Of a stretch of 64,000 bases of DNA, positions 27,241 to 38,000 are shown one piece after another. The notes below the pieces were generated by a model that worked only from the letters and a program-made list of their open reading frames with translations, was not told the origin of the DNA and searched no databases. The stretch is from Pelecanus crispus (lineage: Eukaryota > Chordata > Aves > Pelecaniformes > Pelecanidae), in assembly GCF_030463565.1 (NCBI RefSeq), contig NC_134643.1:78427721-78491720 (forward strand). The letters run 5' to 3'. The position numbers were made by a program, and so were the translations under genes. Each line of letters starts with the position of its first letter. Position 1 is the stretch's first letter.

Positions 27241-28120
27241 CATCCTCTGATATAGCATCACATCCTTGCCCTTTTTGTTTGAGAAAGACAGCCTAGTCTA
27301 GCAAGGTGGGAACGCACAACAAATGCACCGAAGGAGGAGTGAGGACAAGCCCAGCACCCACAATTGCTACCTTTCTGAAGGGCAGGCTGAGGCTTTCTGA
27401 AAACAGCAGGCACTCACCGGCTTGCACTCCCCTTTACAAGGGGCGTTTGGCAAGATCCCCTTCACACGGTGTCTTAGAGCAGGCATCAATCTAATACCAA
27501 TGAAGATGGAGGCAAAGAAACATGAATTGAAGCATGTCGTCCTTTGTGCATACATAGTCTAGAACCAGAAGCCTACAATCCAGTTGATGCGGACAGAACA
27601 CTACACTTTATACAGCAAACAACATATTTACCCCGTCTCTAAGTAAGTGGTGAAGCCCAGCCTCTCAGGATCTAGGCTTGATTGATATACAACTATGAAG
27701 CAAGCTAACATATATTAATGAGCAAATTATAACAACTGATAAGGGTAGACAGCTCTCATAAGCAGTTTCAATTGTTGCTGTTTAGTCTTTCTGCAGTGCA
27801 TTCCACAAATTAGTTTTACCATTGCAGCCCAGTGAATTTTCATAGTTATTTTTCACAGAAATCAACCACAGAGAAGCGCTGATTCAGAAGAAAATCTCTT
27901 TGAGCCAAAAGCAGGTTCTTTGGCACACACCTCTCACAAGAACAAAAACCACCATGCAAGTGAGTGGAAGAGAGCGGCGTTACACATACACGTAACACCT
28001 TCTGCTGCTCCCTCTACACACACTTTTCCATTGAAAAGTCAATTAAAACTTCAAATCACCTTTAGTAATGTAGTACGGTAATTAATGCAAGTGAGTAATT
28101 AATGTAGTTAATACAATTTC

Positions 28121-28180
28121 TGCAACTAAGCTATTGGACTGGGAGTCAAGGGGTCTTCAGTTTCCAGGGCCAGATATGGA
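28121..28180 (+). repeat. Possible tRNA-derived SINE (MIR-like) remnant
   Basis: ACTGGGAGTCAAGGGGTCTT, followed by CAGTTTCCAGGGCC, resembles the tRNA-derived head of amniote MIR-type SINEs around the B box. It is short and diverged. The call is from memory of the consensus only. Confidence 0.35.
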
Positions 28181-30449
28181 GATGTACATCTTCTAGCAAG
28201 CTAACACCCCTGTGGTTTCTCTGTTCCTGGGAGGCATAGCCCATTATATAGTGCTCCCACTTTTTGCTTCCCAGACTATTTAAACTGCCAAAACTCCACA
28301 AGGCAGAATTGTTTACTATAAGACTTCAATTTTGAAGAGCTTTAGACACACTTATTTTTATTCACATGAGTAAAAGAAGTTGAAATCAAGCTTAAATAGA
28401 CACATAGAAAACAGTATATGCAGTCTCAGGGTTTTTTTGTGTGTGCTTATACAACACCTAGTTCTACAAGGTCATGATCTTTCTCTGGGCCTTCCAGATA
28501 CTATGAAAACAAAAATAAATGAAACAAAGGGATTCATTTATTTGTACTGAAGTATGTATGATTCATAACCAGTGACTCACGAGTACCACACACCATCTTG
28601 TTGTGGTTTTAAAAGTTCAGGGATTAGTCAGCTTGGAATAGAATTGTCCCTTCAAAAGGGAATGCATTAAATGCTACAATAGCATTAGCCAAACACAACG
28701 TAAAATTTTCAAAAGGCCTTAGAACATGTCCTCCACATCTCCAAGCTACCCCATTAGGTTTACCAATGTCTAACGTCAACGCCATACCTGTTTCTCTGTC
28801 ACCCGACTCCCTGATCCTGCTCGCTACTTCCCAAGTGTGTCTCACTCCGGCATCCTTAGTACAGAAGCTGCAACTACCCTCAGGGCTTGTTCTTCCAGAA
28901 ACGCTGCATCAGACAAAAGTAGCTGCTTGCACCTCTGTCTTTATAGAAGCACATAGCTGCCACCTGGCAAAGATTAAGAGACCGGGTGCATTGCCACAAG
29001 CAGGGCTACTTTGCCAACACTTCTAATGCTGCAACCTCATTTCTACCCTGGGATGCAACAGCTGTCACAGCATCCTTTCTACGGGATTCTTTATGAAGAG
29101 ATTTCAACGCGTGCTACACATCCTATGGCAAGGAACCCTGAAAGATTGCACATGCTGATCCAGCAAGTGGGTTTTGTGGTAGCAAGTGGGACTGCTCCAT
29201 GACTCATTTTGCTGTCTTACTCCCAGGGACTGCACTGTTTGACTTCAGAAGCCAGAGACAATTCAACAGAAGACTCACCCACAGGAAGGTGAGTTAAAAC
29301 TAAACCAAAGCTAAAAATTGAAGATAATTTCTACCACAAATAAAAAGAAAAATTACAAGAGTGTCATTCTTTTCCTGTTTTGGGAACTTTAGGCCTTATA
29401 GATCCCCTGCTACAGGAGGATTGAAAGGATACCAATACAACAGCAGACTGAAAATTAGTCCTTGGTTTATGCAGACAGTTTGATCATCTCAGATGATGTT
29501 TAACTGGCCTGTAAATAAAATCTTCTGATTTTGTGTAATTTGACTACTGAAGCCTACAAACAAGGGAGTCATAAGAAATAACCTACATTAAGTTGTACCA
29601 AAAACTTTCTTATTTTCAACAATATAATTTCAATAGAATATAATTTTCTACAGGAATCCTCTAATCCGCAATTAGGTATTCTAGATAACCTGATGAAATT
29701 GAACGAGATAACCACGCATTCAAACTTCTGGTCAGCTGAGACCCTTAGCTTCGGTAAACATCAAAGAGGTGTATAACGCAGCCCTAGCCTGCGTATAGTA
29801 GGGTAACGGTACAGTAAGTCAAATCCTTCTCAGAGCACCAGACCTCCTACTTGGGAGACAAGATATAATATGGGCACAGCAGGCCTGACACTTCCCCAAA
29901 ACACTGCCTTTACTGGCCACAGCAATAGCAAGTAAACATAAGGAAGCCTGGCAGCAGCCTAATCCAAGCCAAGGGCCTCTTGCCCTGGCACAAGTTCACG
30001 AGGCGATGGTAAGACCCCAAAGCACCCTGGTCATCGTTCTTCCTGGGATTTACTGCCACTAGGGAAGCTACTCACGCCAATCGCAGACCACCCTTTCACG
30101 CTGCAAAACAAGCGTTAAATAAGTGGTGCTGGTGTCTGCAGCACCTGATCTAGCAAGCTCTATTTGCTTCTAACAGTTGAAAACGTAACTGTGGTTCATT
30201 ATTAAGTTTATTACTGGAAAATCCAGTTTGGCTGATGCGGTTGTGCCATCTGAGGAGGCCGGGAGGGCCTGCCTGAGCGAGCCCCAAAATGTTAGGGATA
30301 AAAAGGAGCCGAAGACCGAAACAGCCTCGTCGCTGAGCTGGCGGAAATGAGGAGCCCAAGGGCAGCAGATCACCAAGCGCCAAAGAAGCAGATGCCTGCA
30401 CGCCACGCGCTCCCGCCAGGAACCGCAGCGGAGGCAGCCAGGATCGGGC

Positions 30450-31210
30450 CTCCGCCAACGCCTCGCCCGCGCCATGTCGCGACAGCCGCACGAAGAGGCT
30501 GACCCTGACTGGCTTTGCCCCCGTCCCTCCCAGGCACCCTTCCGAGAGCGGGCCCGCAAGGGGAACCTAGGCAAGACGGTTATCTCCCCCTTGCATCTCC
30601 CAGGAAGGGTCGCGATCCCACAGGGATCTTCAGCTGTCGCGACAGCCCCGGGGGGGAGGGAGGCCGAGCGCCTCCCCCGACGGCGGGCGGTCGCAGCCCG
30701 CACCGTGTGTGTATGTGGGACGACCCAACCCGCGCCGCCGCGCTCACCTGGCGACGGGAGAGGCGGCCGCGCCCCCCCTCAGCCCCAGCCGTCCCCGCCG
30801 GCGGCTCCGCTGCGCGGCCGCCGCCAGCCCCTCTCCCCGCCCCTTCCGGCGGCGCACCCTAGCAACCGCGACGCGCCGGGGGCGGGACTTCCGGCGGGGG
30901 GAGGGGGGAGCTGGGTTGCCAGGGAGACGCACCGCGGCCCCGCCCCGCGAGCCCGAGGGGCCGCGCAGCCCGGTGCCGCCGGCGGCCATCTTGTGTCCGT
31001 AGCGGCGAGAGCGGCGGTGTGTTTCCCCGCTCGGGATTGACGGCCGCCTCAGCCCAAGCTCTCGGTAGCCGCGCTACGAGGGCGGAGAGGTGCGGAGGGT
31101 GCCTGGCGAGGCCGGGGCCCGGCGGAGGCCCTGAAGGGAAGGGGCGCGTTCCCTTTGAGGCCTGTGCCAGGCCCTGGCCTCGCCTGCCCTTTTCTGTCAC
31201 CCTCTGAATG
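30450..31210. promoter_or_regulatory. TTLL1: CpG island and promoter of TTLL1, with X-box-like motifs
   Basis: GC- and CpG-rich block between AT-rich flanks, with a TTLL1-directed splice donor at 30748/30747. An RFX X-box-like sequence lies at 30915-30928 (GTTGCCAGGGAGAC, 11 of 14 to the usual palindrome by eye), and a weaker half-site on the minus strand at 30866-30857 (GTTGCTAGGG). RFX factors drive ciliary genes, which fits the role of TTLL1. A YY1-like GCCATCTTG on the plus strand (30985-30993) hints at a divergent start. Confidence 0.7.
30748..30900 (-). other. TTLL1: TTLL1 non-coding exon 1 (5' UTR)
   Basis: Inside the CpG island a minus-strand CAG|GTGAGC donor ends an exon at 30748. 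It would join across a 4.8 kb intron to the acceptor CTTTAG|G at 25982/25981, just upstream of the TTLL1 ATG. The transcription start is not determined; 30900 is an estimate. Confidence 0.6.
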
Positions 31211-31707
31211 CTGCGAGCGTCACAGGAGGGCCCTGAAACCTGCCCGACCCGTTCTCCATCAGCCACCGTGCCTGGGACTGTTTTGATCTTAAGCTGCTGT
31301 GGCGTGGACCTGCCCTATTGTCAGGAAAAAAGTCGCTGACAAACGTCTGATCATGAGTAAACAGGTTTGTGGAAGGCCGTAGTGTGACAAAACATGCCTA
31401 GATGTTCCCAAAATACCTAAAATACTCAGGTCACTCATATGCTAAAGCTCAAGTCCCTGTTCGAGCACATCGGGTGCTAAGAGGTTCACTGTAAGGCTGT
31501 AGGGATACCTTTTTCTTGTATTGGTCCTGTTCCGAGGAAGTGTGTGAATTTTCCCCAAAACGTTCCAACTATAATTTGCAGTGAAAACTGGGTGAGAGAA
31601 ATTGTACCTGAGAAGTTACGGCATTGGTGCCTGTGTAGAGAAGCCTGATTTACGCATACAAAATTCCTTCAAAAATGAGAGACTGCGTTAAGACACCTGC
31701 CACATAC

Positions 31708-31741
31708 TAAGGTTACTGACATTATTAAGGTTACTGACATT
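31708..31741 (+). repeat. Two-copy tandem duplication, 18-base period
   Basis: TAAGGTTACTGACATT occurs at 31708-31723 and again, without a mismatch, at 31726-31741. It is a recent local duplication with no obvious function. Confidence 0.8.
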
Positions 31742-33029
31742 TTGTGATAGGCTCAATACAAAACAATAAGGTATTACATAATGAACTCCAGAGATCTGAA
31801 GAGTCTCCAAGGAAAAAATGAAGATAAAATAAATTACCCATTCTGTAAGACAAATTACTTACTAAAAAATAGATCCATTGAGACAGTAGCCGAAATAAGC
31901 AGTTTGCAGTGTGTTGGCGTACAGCAAGTAACTCTGATACAAATCTCTATTCCCTAAGAGCCTTAATTCCCCAAATAATCTCAATATAATAAATATGGTC
32001 TATAATTTACCGTAACATCCTATGGTAAACGGCTCTGTTTCAAGGATGCAACTACAAAGAAACAGTTAAATTTAATAATTAATATCACTGGAGCTATTAA
32101 ATATTCCCTAGTTTAACTATGAAAGCAGCCGCAAAATGCAGTGTGTCTTCCTTCGATCACGTGCAGTGGAAATTTCCTGGCACCACAATACCTCTGGCAG
32201 CAGAAGAGCGCGTGGAGCAGCCTTCACAGCCTTCTTTCAACCAAGAAGGTACGTTTGCTGCAACAGCTGGCAGCAAGAAAAGTGAACCTGAAGCTTCTCC
32301 TTGCTATCGATCCTTTTTTGTCCCTGCATCCATCATACCTCAGGGGAAAGCTGAAAAAAGACCACTTTTTAAATGTATGAAATAATTAATTAAGGACAGA
32401 AACAGTTGTGTGGGGTGGTGGTTTTTTATTTACGTAACAGTCTTTTAGCTTATTTCAGCAGTCCTTAATCAAAGTTGTAGTTCCATGGTATACAAAGCTG
32501 TCGTTTTGCTGTCTCTCTGAAAATTACATTGACGGTATTACATCACAGCTAATAGTAGATGCTCCAGTTTTTAATATTAATGCATCTCCACTTTGTAACG
32601 TTATTGTTCCAACAGGGGAAGTTGGGGAGAATTTGAGAGCAGCTCAATAATGCTTGCTATTATTGTATCAGGAAATGCTGTAGCAGCATCGGCGTGCTAT
32701 CTTTGTGACAGAAATCACTCCTACGATGACATTTGCGTATTTTATTTCAGGCTTGAGTCAACTCACTGAATTGAGCAAGATTACCTCTATGTGCAAAACT
32801 AAGCCTGGTTTCGGGAGGGGAACTATTATTGATTTGAAGCAAAGTAAATATGAAAATTGAAATAATCAGAACTGGTGATTAGGACAAAGTCTTGGCAAGA
32901 AGTGATATTACCGAGGTTAATTTCCCTTTTATTATATTGTACTTTCAAGGCAATTTTCATCTACCTATTACATGTGTAAATGTAAACACCACGCTCACAA
33001 CACAGTCCTTGGCATGAGCTGGGAGATAA

Positions 33030-33075
33030 GCATTGTCATGTTCATTTTACAGATGAAGAAAGCTCATGTACGGCG
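33030..33075 (+). repeat. Possible MIR/L2-type repeat tail
   Basis: TTCATTTTACAGATGAAGAA resembles the conserved 3' region shared by MIR and L2 elements. It is short and is matched from memory. Confidence 0.35.
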
Positions 33076-33167
33076 CTCAGAAGATGAGAGGAAAACATCC
33101 ACGTTACAAGGAGGATTATCACACCTAGCGCAGAAAGAAGTGGTTTGCGTAAGTGCATATGTATACA

Positions 33168-33188
33168 CATACACACACACACACACAA
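33168..33188 (+). repeat. (CA)n microsatellite
   Basis: A run of alternating AC of about ten repeats in the TTLL1-BIK intergenic region. Confidence 0.85.
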
Positions 33189-33886
33189 GCACTTTTCTAC
33201 ATTTAAAAACTTGTCCGCGAAAGTCTGTGGACATCCCGGCTTCAGGTGGAGTGCTGTATCTATGCCACTGTTCTGCTTCTCCCGGTGTTTACCTTCACTC
33301 ACCCAGAGATAAAATCATGCAATAAAGAGAGGGCAAAGTCCACTCTCAAGCATTACCCGGTGAAGTCTCCTGTTTAACATGACAATAAAGTGTGGGGCAA
33401 TAGTGGGTTTTGGTTCTTTAAAGCTCTTCTGCAGTAAACTCTGCTCTCTAGTGATGGGTGATACCGGCTGAGTCAGTCGCCGCTGTTATCGAGGGCACAA
33501 AAGAAAAACACTGGAAATCCCATGACCTCACTAAACCTTTTGGGCAAGAGGTCAGTAGGGTTTCAGGAGATGTTTCTCTCTTTAACCCCTCAGTGACTCG
33601 GTGCCGGCTGCGCTGCCAGGGCTTCTCCTGCTTTCTGCCCCGCACCCTCCTTCCTCGGGTACCCTGGGGACAGTCGGGGATGCACGCGTATCCCAGACTG
33701 TCCCAGCTGCTGCTTCTGCTAAGCTGAACAAACGAAGAGGAAAACCTGCTCCTCCTCCCTGTTCGAAAGCAAACAGGACCACAACATTTCCAGCGTTCTA
33801 AAGACTACCTTTAAATTACGAAATGCCTGTTGAAGCCCAAAGGGATCCTTGAGCAGCACCGATCTCTGCCACCAAAGCCAAAACCA

Positions 33887-33919
33887 CGCTGGAGCCCGCG
33901 ACCAGCGTGGGCTCCAGCG
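33887..33919. repeat. Long hairpin at the edge of the BIK CpG island
   Basis: CGCTGGAGCCC (33887-33897) pairs perfectly with GGGCTCCAGCG (33909-33919). The stem extends inward by a G.T pair and two more pairs, leaving a 5-base loop. It marks the transition into the island. Confidence 0.75.
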
Positions 33920-35060
33920 CGCTGCGGGAAACACACGGGCCCGCTTGCAGACAAGCGAAACCACTTGGAGAAGGGGTCCCTTGGCGGAAGGGGATGGCCG
34001 GGCCCGGCCGCGCCGCTCGGCACCCCCGCGGGTGCGGGGGCAAAGCCCGTGCCGTGGCGGCCACCCCCCGCCACCCCCCATCCCCACGGCGGCGGCCGCC
34101 CCGGCGCGGTGGCCGCGGTCCCAGCCTGGGGTGGGCCCATCCCCGGGGCCACCCCGGCCTCGCCGCCTCCACCTCGGCGCGGAGGGCGCCCGGCGCCGCC
34201 GGCCCGGCCCGGCCCCGCTCCCCACCCCACCCCCCCTCCCGGGGCGCTTCTGCCGCCGGCAGCGGCCGCCCGGGCCGCCGGGCCCGAGGCAGCGGGGGCG
34301 GCGGGTGTCCCCGGCGGGGCGGCGCGGCGCGGTGCGGGGCGCGGAGCGGGGCGGGGCGGGGCGGCGGGCGGACAATAGGGGCAGTCTGCGAGTGAGTGAC
34401 GCCGCGGTGAGTGGCCGGCGCGGTGGGGCCGGGGCGGGGCGGGGGGTGCGGGGATCCCCTCCTGGCGCCTGCCTGCGTGCCCGCGGGGCGGCGGCGCCTT
34501 CCAGCGCCGGGCGCCGAGCCGAGGTGAGCGGCGGGGTCCCGGCGGGAGAGGAGAGGAGAGGAGAGGAGAGGGGCGGCGCGGCGGCGCCGTTCCTTGAGGC
34601 GGGCGGGGAGGAGCGGGGGGAAGCCGGCCGGGCAGACCCAGACCGCGGCCCCGGGGCGGTGCGGGGGGCTGCGGGAGGCCGGCGGTGCCGGGAGCCGCCG
34701 CCTCACCTGCGCGCCCGGCCCCCGGGGTGGTGGTGGTGGGGGGAGATATCCCGGCCCCGCGGCGGGGGTGGGGGGGTCCCGGCACGTTCCCCCAGGCTGC
34801 CCGCCCCCACGCACCTCCGCCGCGTCTGGCGCCGCAGCATCTTTGGGCTCGGGAAGGGGGGGATCGGCGCCGTTTGAAAACCGCGCCGGGCGGGGGTGAA
34901 GAGTGGGAGCGGAGCGGGCGGCCGGAGCCGCCGGCAGCGGCGGGCCCGGGGCGGGAGGCGCCGGGCAGCGACCTGTCCCGGCTGCGCAGCCTCCGGGAGC
35001 GGCGTGCGTGCCCTTCCAAGGGATGCTGCGGGCAGCCGTGCGCTTTGTACTCGGCTGCTG
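33890..35060. promoter_or_regulatory. BIK: CpG island, presumed BIK promoter and exon 1
   Basis: About 1.2 kb of extreme GC content with repeated GGGGCGGGG (Sp1-type) motifs near 34,345-34,365 and a (GAGAG)n run near 34,547-34,570. Two plus-strand donors fit a non-coding first exon: GCCGCG|GTGAGT at 34406/34407 and GCCGAG|GTGAGC at 34523/34524. Either would splice to the BIK coding exon at 43,696. Assignment to BIK rests on position and direction, because no coding sequence lies in the island. Confidence 0.6.
34345..34406 (+). other. BIK: Candidate BIK non-coding exon 1 (donor at 34407)
   Basis: The GTGAGT donor at 34407 is the strongest plus-strand 5' splice site in the island and follows an Sp1-like GC tract. 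The 5' end given is a guess. The alternative donor at 34524 would give a longer exon. Confidence 0.35.
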
Positions 35061-38000
35061 CCTGCTAAGCAAATGAGGAGCGGAGTACGTGTACTTTCAC
35101 TCTCAGCGAAGCAGGAAATAAGCCCTCAAAATAAGTCGAAGACGTATAGCAAAATGTGCCACCGAGAAGCATTTTTAAGTGTTCCCGAAGGACTCGTTTT
35201 CTCTGTCTGTATACGTTCGCAACAGTGCTACCGATAACAGGAGTGCTGTGCGATGGCAGAGATGGATAAAGAAATCCGTACGGCGGTATATGCTCGGTAA
35301 CGTTTACGTCATTTCACAAGGAGCGTGGTGAGTTCTGTGATTATGCAGATTTCTAGGTGTTTAAATTGCAAAGTGACTATTAGCCTGCGTCTGCTTGTCT
35401 AGGCTGCAGCAGAAAGACATACGTATAGCAAGATGACAGAATGGTCTCCATTATCATTTTCTCTCACAGGTACACGGGCAAAGTTATTTTGAGTTAACGT
35501 ATTGTGAGTAGGCGATTTTTTTTCCCTTTTTTTTCGCCATTTAATGCTTGTCAGTTGAATGGGAGTTAGAACTAAGTATAGCGAAGAAGAAAATCAGTGT
35601 TTGTTCAAGGTGTTTGATCTCTTCTGATCTCAAAACGTCACCGCTGTAGAGACACTCTCTCTCTGAAAGGAGAAATTTAAGAAAAGTGCCTGCTTCCTCT
35701 GGTTGGTAGGTGTCTGTGGTAGCTCTTTTTAAGGATTTTTTGGATCAATAGGCCATTGACCATAAGACCATTTAGAGAGGACTAAGAAAAATGGAATGCA
35801 CTCAGCTCCTGCAGGGTAACAGCCTGCTAGCCAAAGCAAGAGCTGGTGGGAGTAGGATACTAGCTGTGAGCTTGATCCTGCGGTTACCAAAGGGAGTAGT
35901 AAAACCCCTCCTAATGCAGTACAGATCTGAAATGAAACTGGGAAGCCAAATACTGAAATCAAAATTTATAATATAGAGTAAGGGCTGCAAATCTACAAAA
36001 AGAAAATGAGTGAAGAACACATTGTGTTTGAAGAAATACAGTGCTGTATCAGGGCAGGATGACCCCTGTGCATGAAACCACCTTCGTTGCTCTTCACAGT
36101 TGGTTTTATACATTTGATCTATTTAATAAGACACCCTATTTTTATTGTTAGTTACACTGTCTGCAAGATGAGTGGAATATACTTTACCAATGGTAACTTG
36201 GTAATTTTATTATGTAAAAATACTACTGAAATATTGTAGGTGAACTAGGATTTTTAGTCATAGTCATTTTATTGCAGTGTCTGTAACACTGTTACGATCA
36301 GCATTTTACCAATACAGGAAGCCTAAGTAACTGAGAACAGCGTGGCATTTTAATTCTTTACACTGGCGTGCAGAACAAGACAGACAGCATAAATAGTGAG
36401 TTAAATTTGAGTTCTTAGACTTATACTGTACCTGCAAATCAACAGTTTCTCTCATCTTCCCAATCTGGCAGCAGTAAGTGGGACCTCAGAGGCACCTGTA
36501 GGAGAAGACCACCAAAGGTCATAGAAGATGCTGAGTTTTCTGACCTCAAGTCCAAGAAAGCATCCCCGTTAACCGGACAGGATGCAGGTGCGAGGTGGCG
36601 ATACAGGGCAGTGCGTGTGCCACGCTGTGCAGCGCTAAGGGGGACTAGGTGACGGAAAACGGCAGCCCATAGCTATCCCAAATGTGCCAGCTTTTTAAGA
36701 ATATGAATGATCATGTTCAAATTAACAATATTTGGTCCGTTGAAGCTAAGCATCTGCTTAAGTATTTTTATAGGTTATGACCTTGGTGATCAGCATCCTT
36801 TAATCCTGAATTTAATATCAAGGCACGAATTCCGTAATCTGCTTGCTGAGGGTGCCAGCAGGCTCTTGCAGGTACTTCACCCTTCAAGTGGATGGGATGG
36901 TAGAACAAGGTCTCTTAAGTACATCAGATTCTGCCCCCCCCAATTTGACTGAACAGGTGTTAACATCAGAGTGAAGTATTCCAAATTTATTATGTACCTG
37001 TATTAATAATTATGAGCATTGTGTGAACTTTTCTGACTACCAAACCCAACTTTTCTATCTGTATCTTTGAGGAGCTTTCAAAACTAAAAAACCTAAGCCA
37101 CACAATTTTAGAATAAATGTGAACAAAGAAACATTTTCCATAGCTTTATGGTTCATTCATGGATTGTTGAACTATATACATTGTCATACTTGCCTCCTAC
37201 AACTTGGCCATGCCATTCAAGTAACAATTTAAAATAAATTCTTCTTTATTATTATTTTAATCTTGACCTTTTGGTGAGACTGAGAAGTGCAAAGGGCAGA
37301 TGATGTTTTGAAAAGGAAATGTAAATGTTAGAGCAGAAGCTTTCCAACTTAATCTAAACCTTAACTCTTTGTGAACAAGTAGAACAAAGACGGCATTCCT
37401 GAGATACGTGGCGCTCTCACAAAACAAAAAAATCAGAGTGTGGCAGAAAAAATGTTGAGTTTTTTTAAAATAGAAATGGTTAATTTCAGTTTGATATCAA
37501 TATATCTTTCTCTTCAATGTTCTTAGTTCTTCCCATAAAACTTCTTGGGAATTTAATGTTTTCCTTTTAATAAAAGCAGAACCCTCTCATTTCTCTGAGT
37601 GTTTAGAAGCCGTTGAAATAGGCTTGTGAGCACTGAAGGAATCAGTAGACTCTTCAAGGAAAATGATACTTTGGAGGCTTACCAAATCATGGCTTTTTAA
37701 TGTGGACACAACTGTACTATCTACTTTTTAAGGTGGAAACCTCTGTTCTCTACAGTCATATATTAAATGTCACAGTAAGGACTGGCGCTTTCTGAGTACT
37801 CTAACAGACAACAGGCAAATGCTGATGATGCATAAAAATCTTGAGAGATTCTCGAAGTCTTGACTCAGAGTTTCAGTCAGGGCCCCTTAAACATTTTCAG
37901 CAGAGACTGAAATAGAAAATACCTGTGCGAGCTCTTTACTTCAAAAGGTTTCCTCCATTTAAAGTCTGCTGTATGCATTTCTTTCACTACCGAGGTCACA

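Larger units (their letters stand above)
25982..30747 (-). other. TTLL1: TTLL1 intron 1
   Basis: This stretch lies between the first coding exon and the CpG-island donor. It contains an old CR1 remnant (about 26,748-27,240) and a probable tRNA-derived SINE remnant near 28,121. No coding exon was found. Confidence 0.6.
31211..33886. other. Intergenic region between TTLL1 and BIK promoters
   Basis: No recognisable exon. It contains an 18-base-period tandem duplication (31,708-31,741), a CA microsatellite near 33,170 and a MIR/L2-like tail near 33,030. An 88-residue open frame at 32,119-32,385 has no recognisable family or splice context. Confidence 0.5.

Noticed and set aside
32119-32385. 88-residue plus-strand open frame between TTLL1 and BIK
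   Set aside because: No recognisable family, no splice context and no promoter. This length is expected by chance.
33811-35072. Minus-strand open frames of about 400 residues
   Set aside because: They lie in an extreme GC/CpG-rich island where stops are rare in all frames. They are Pro/Arg/Gly/Ala low-complexity with no domain.
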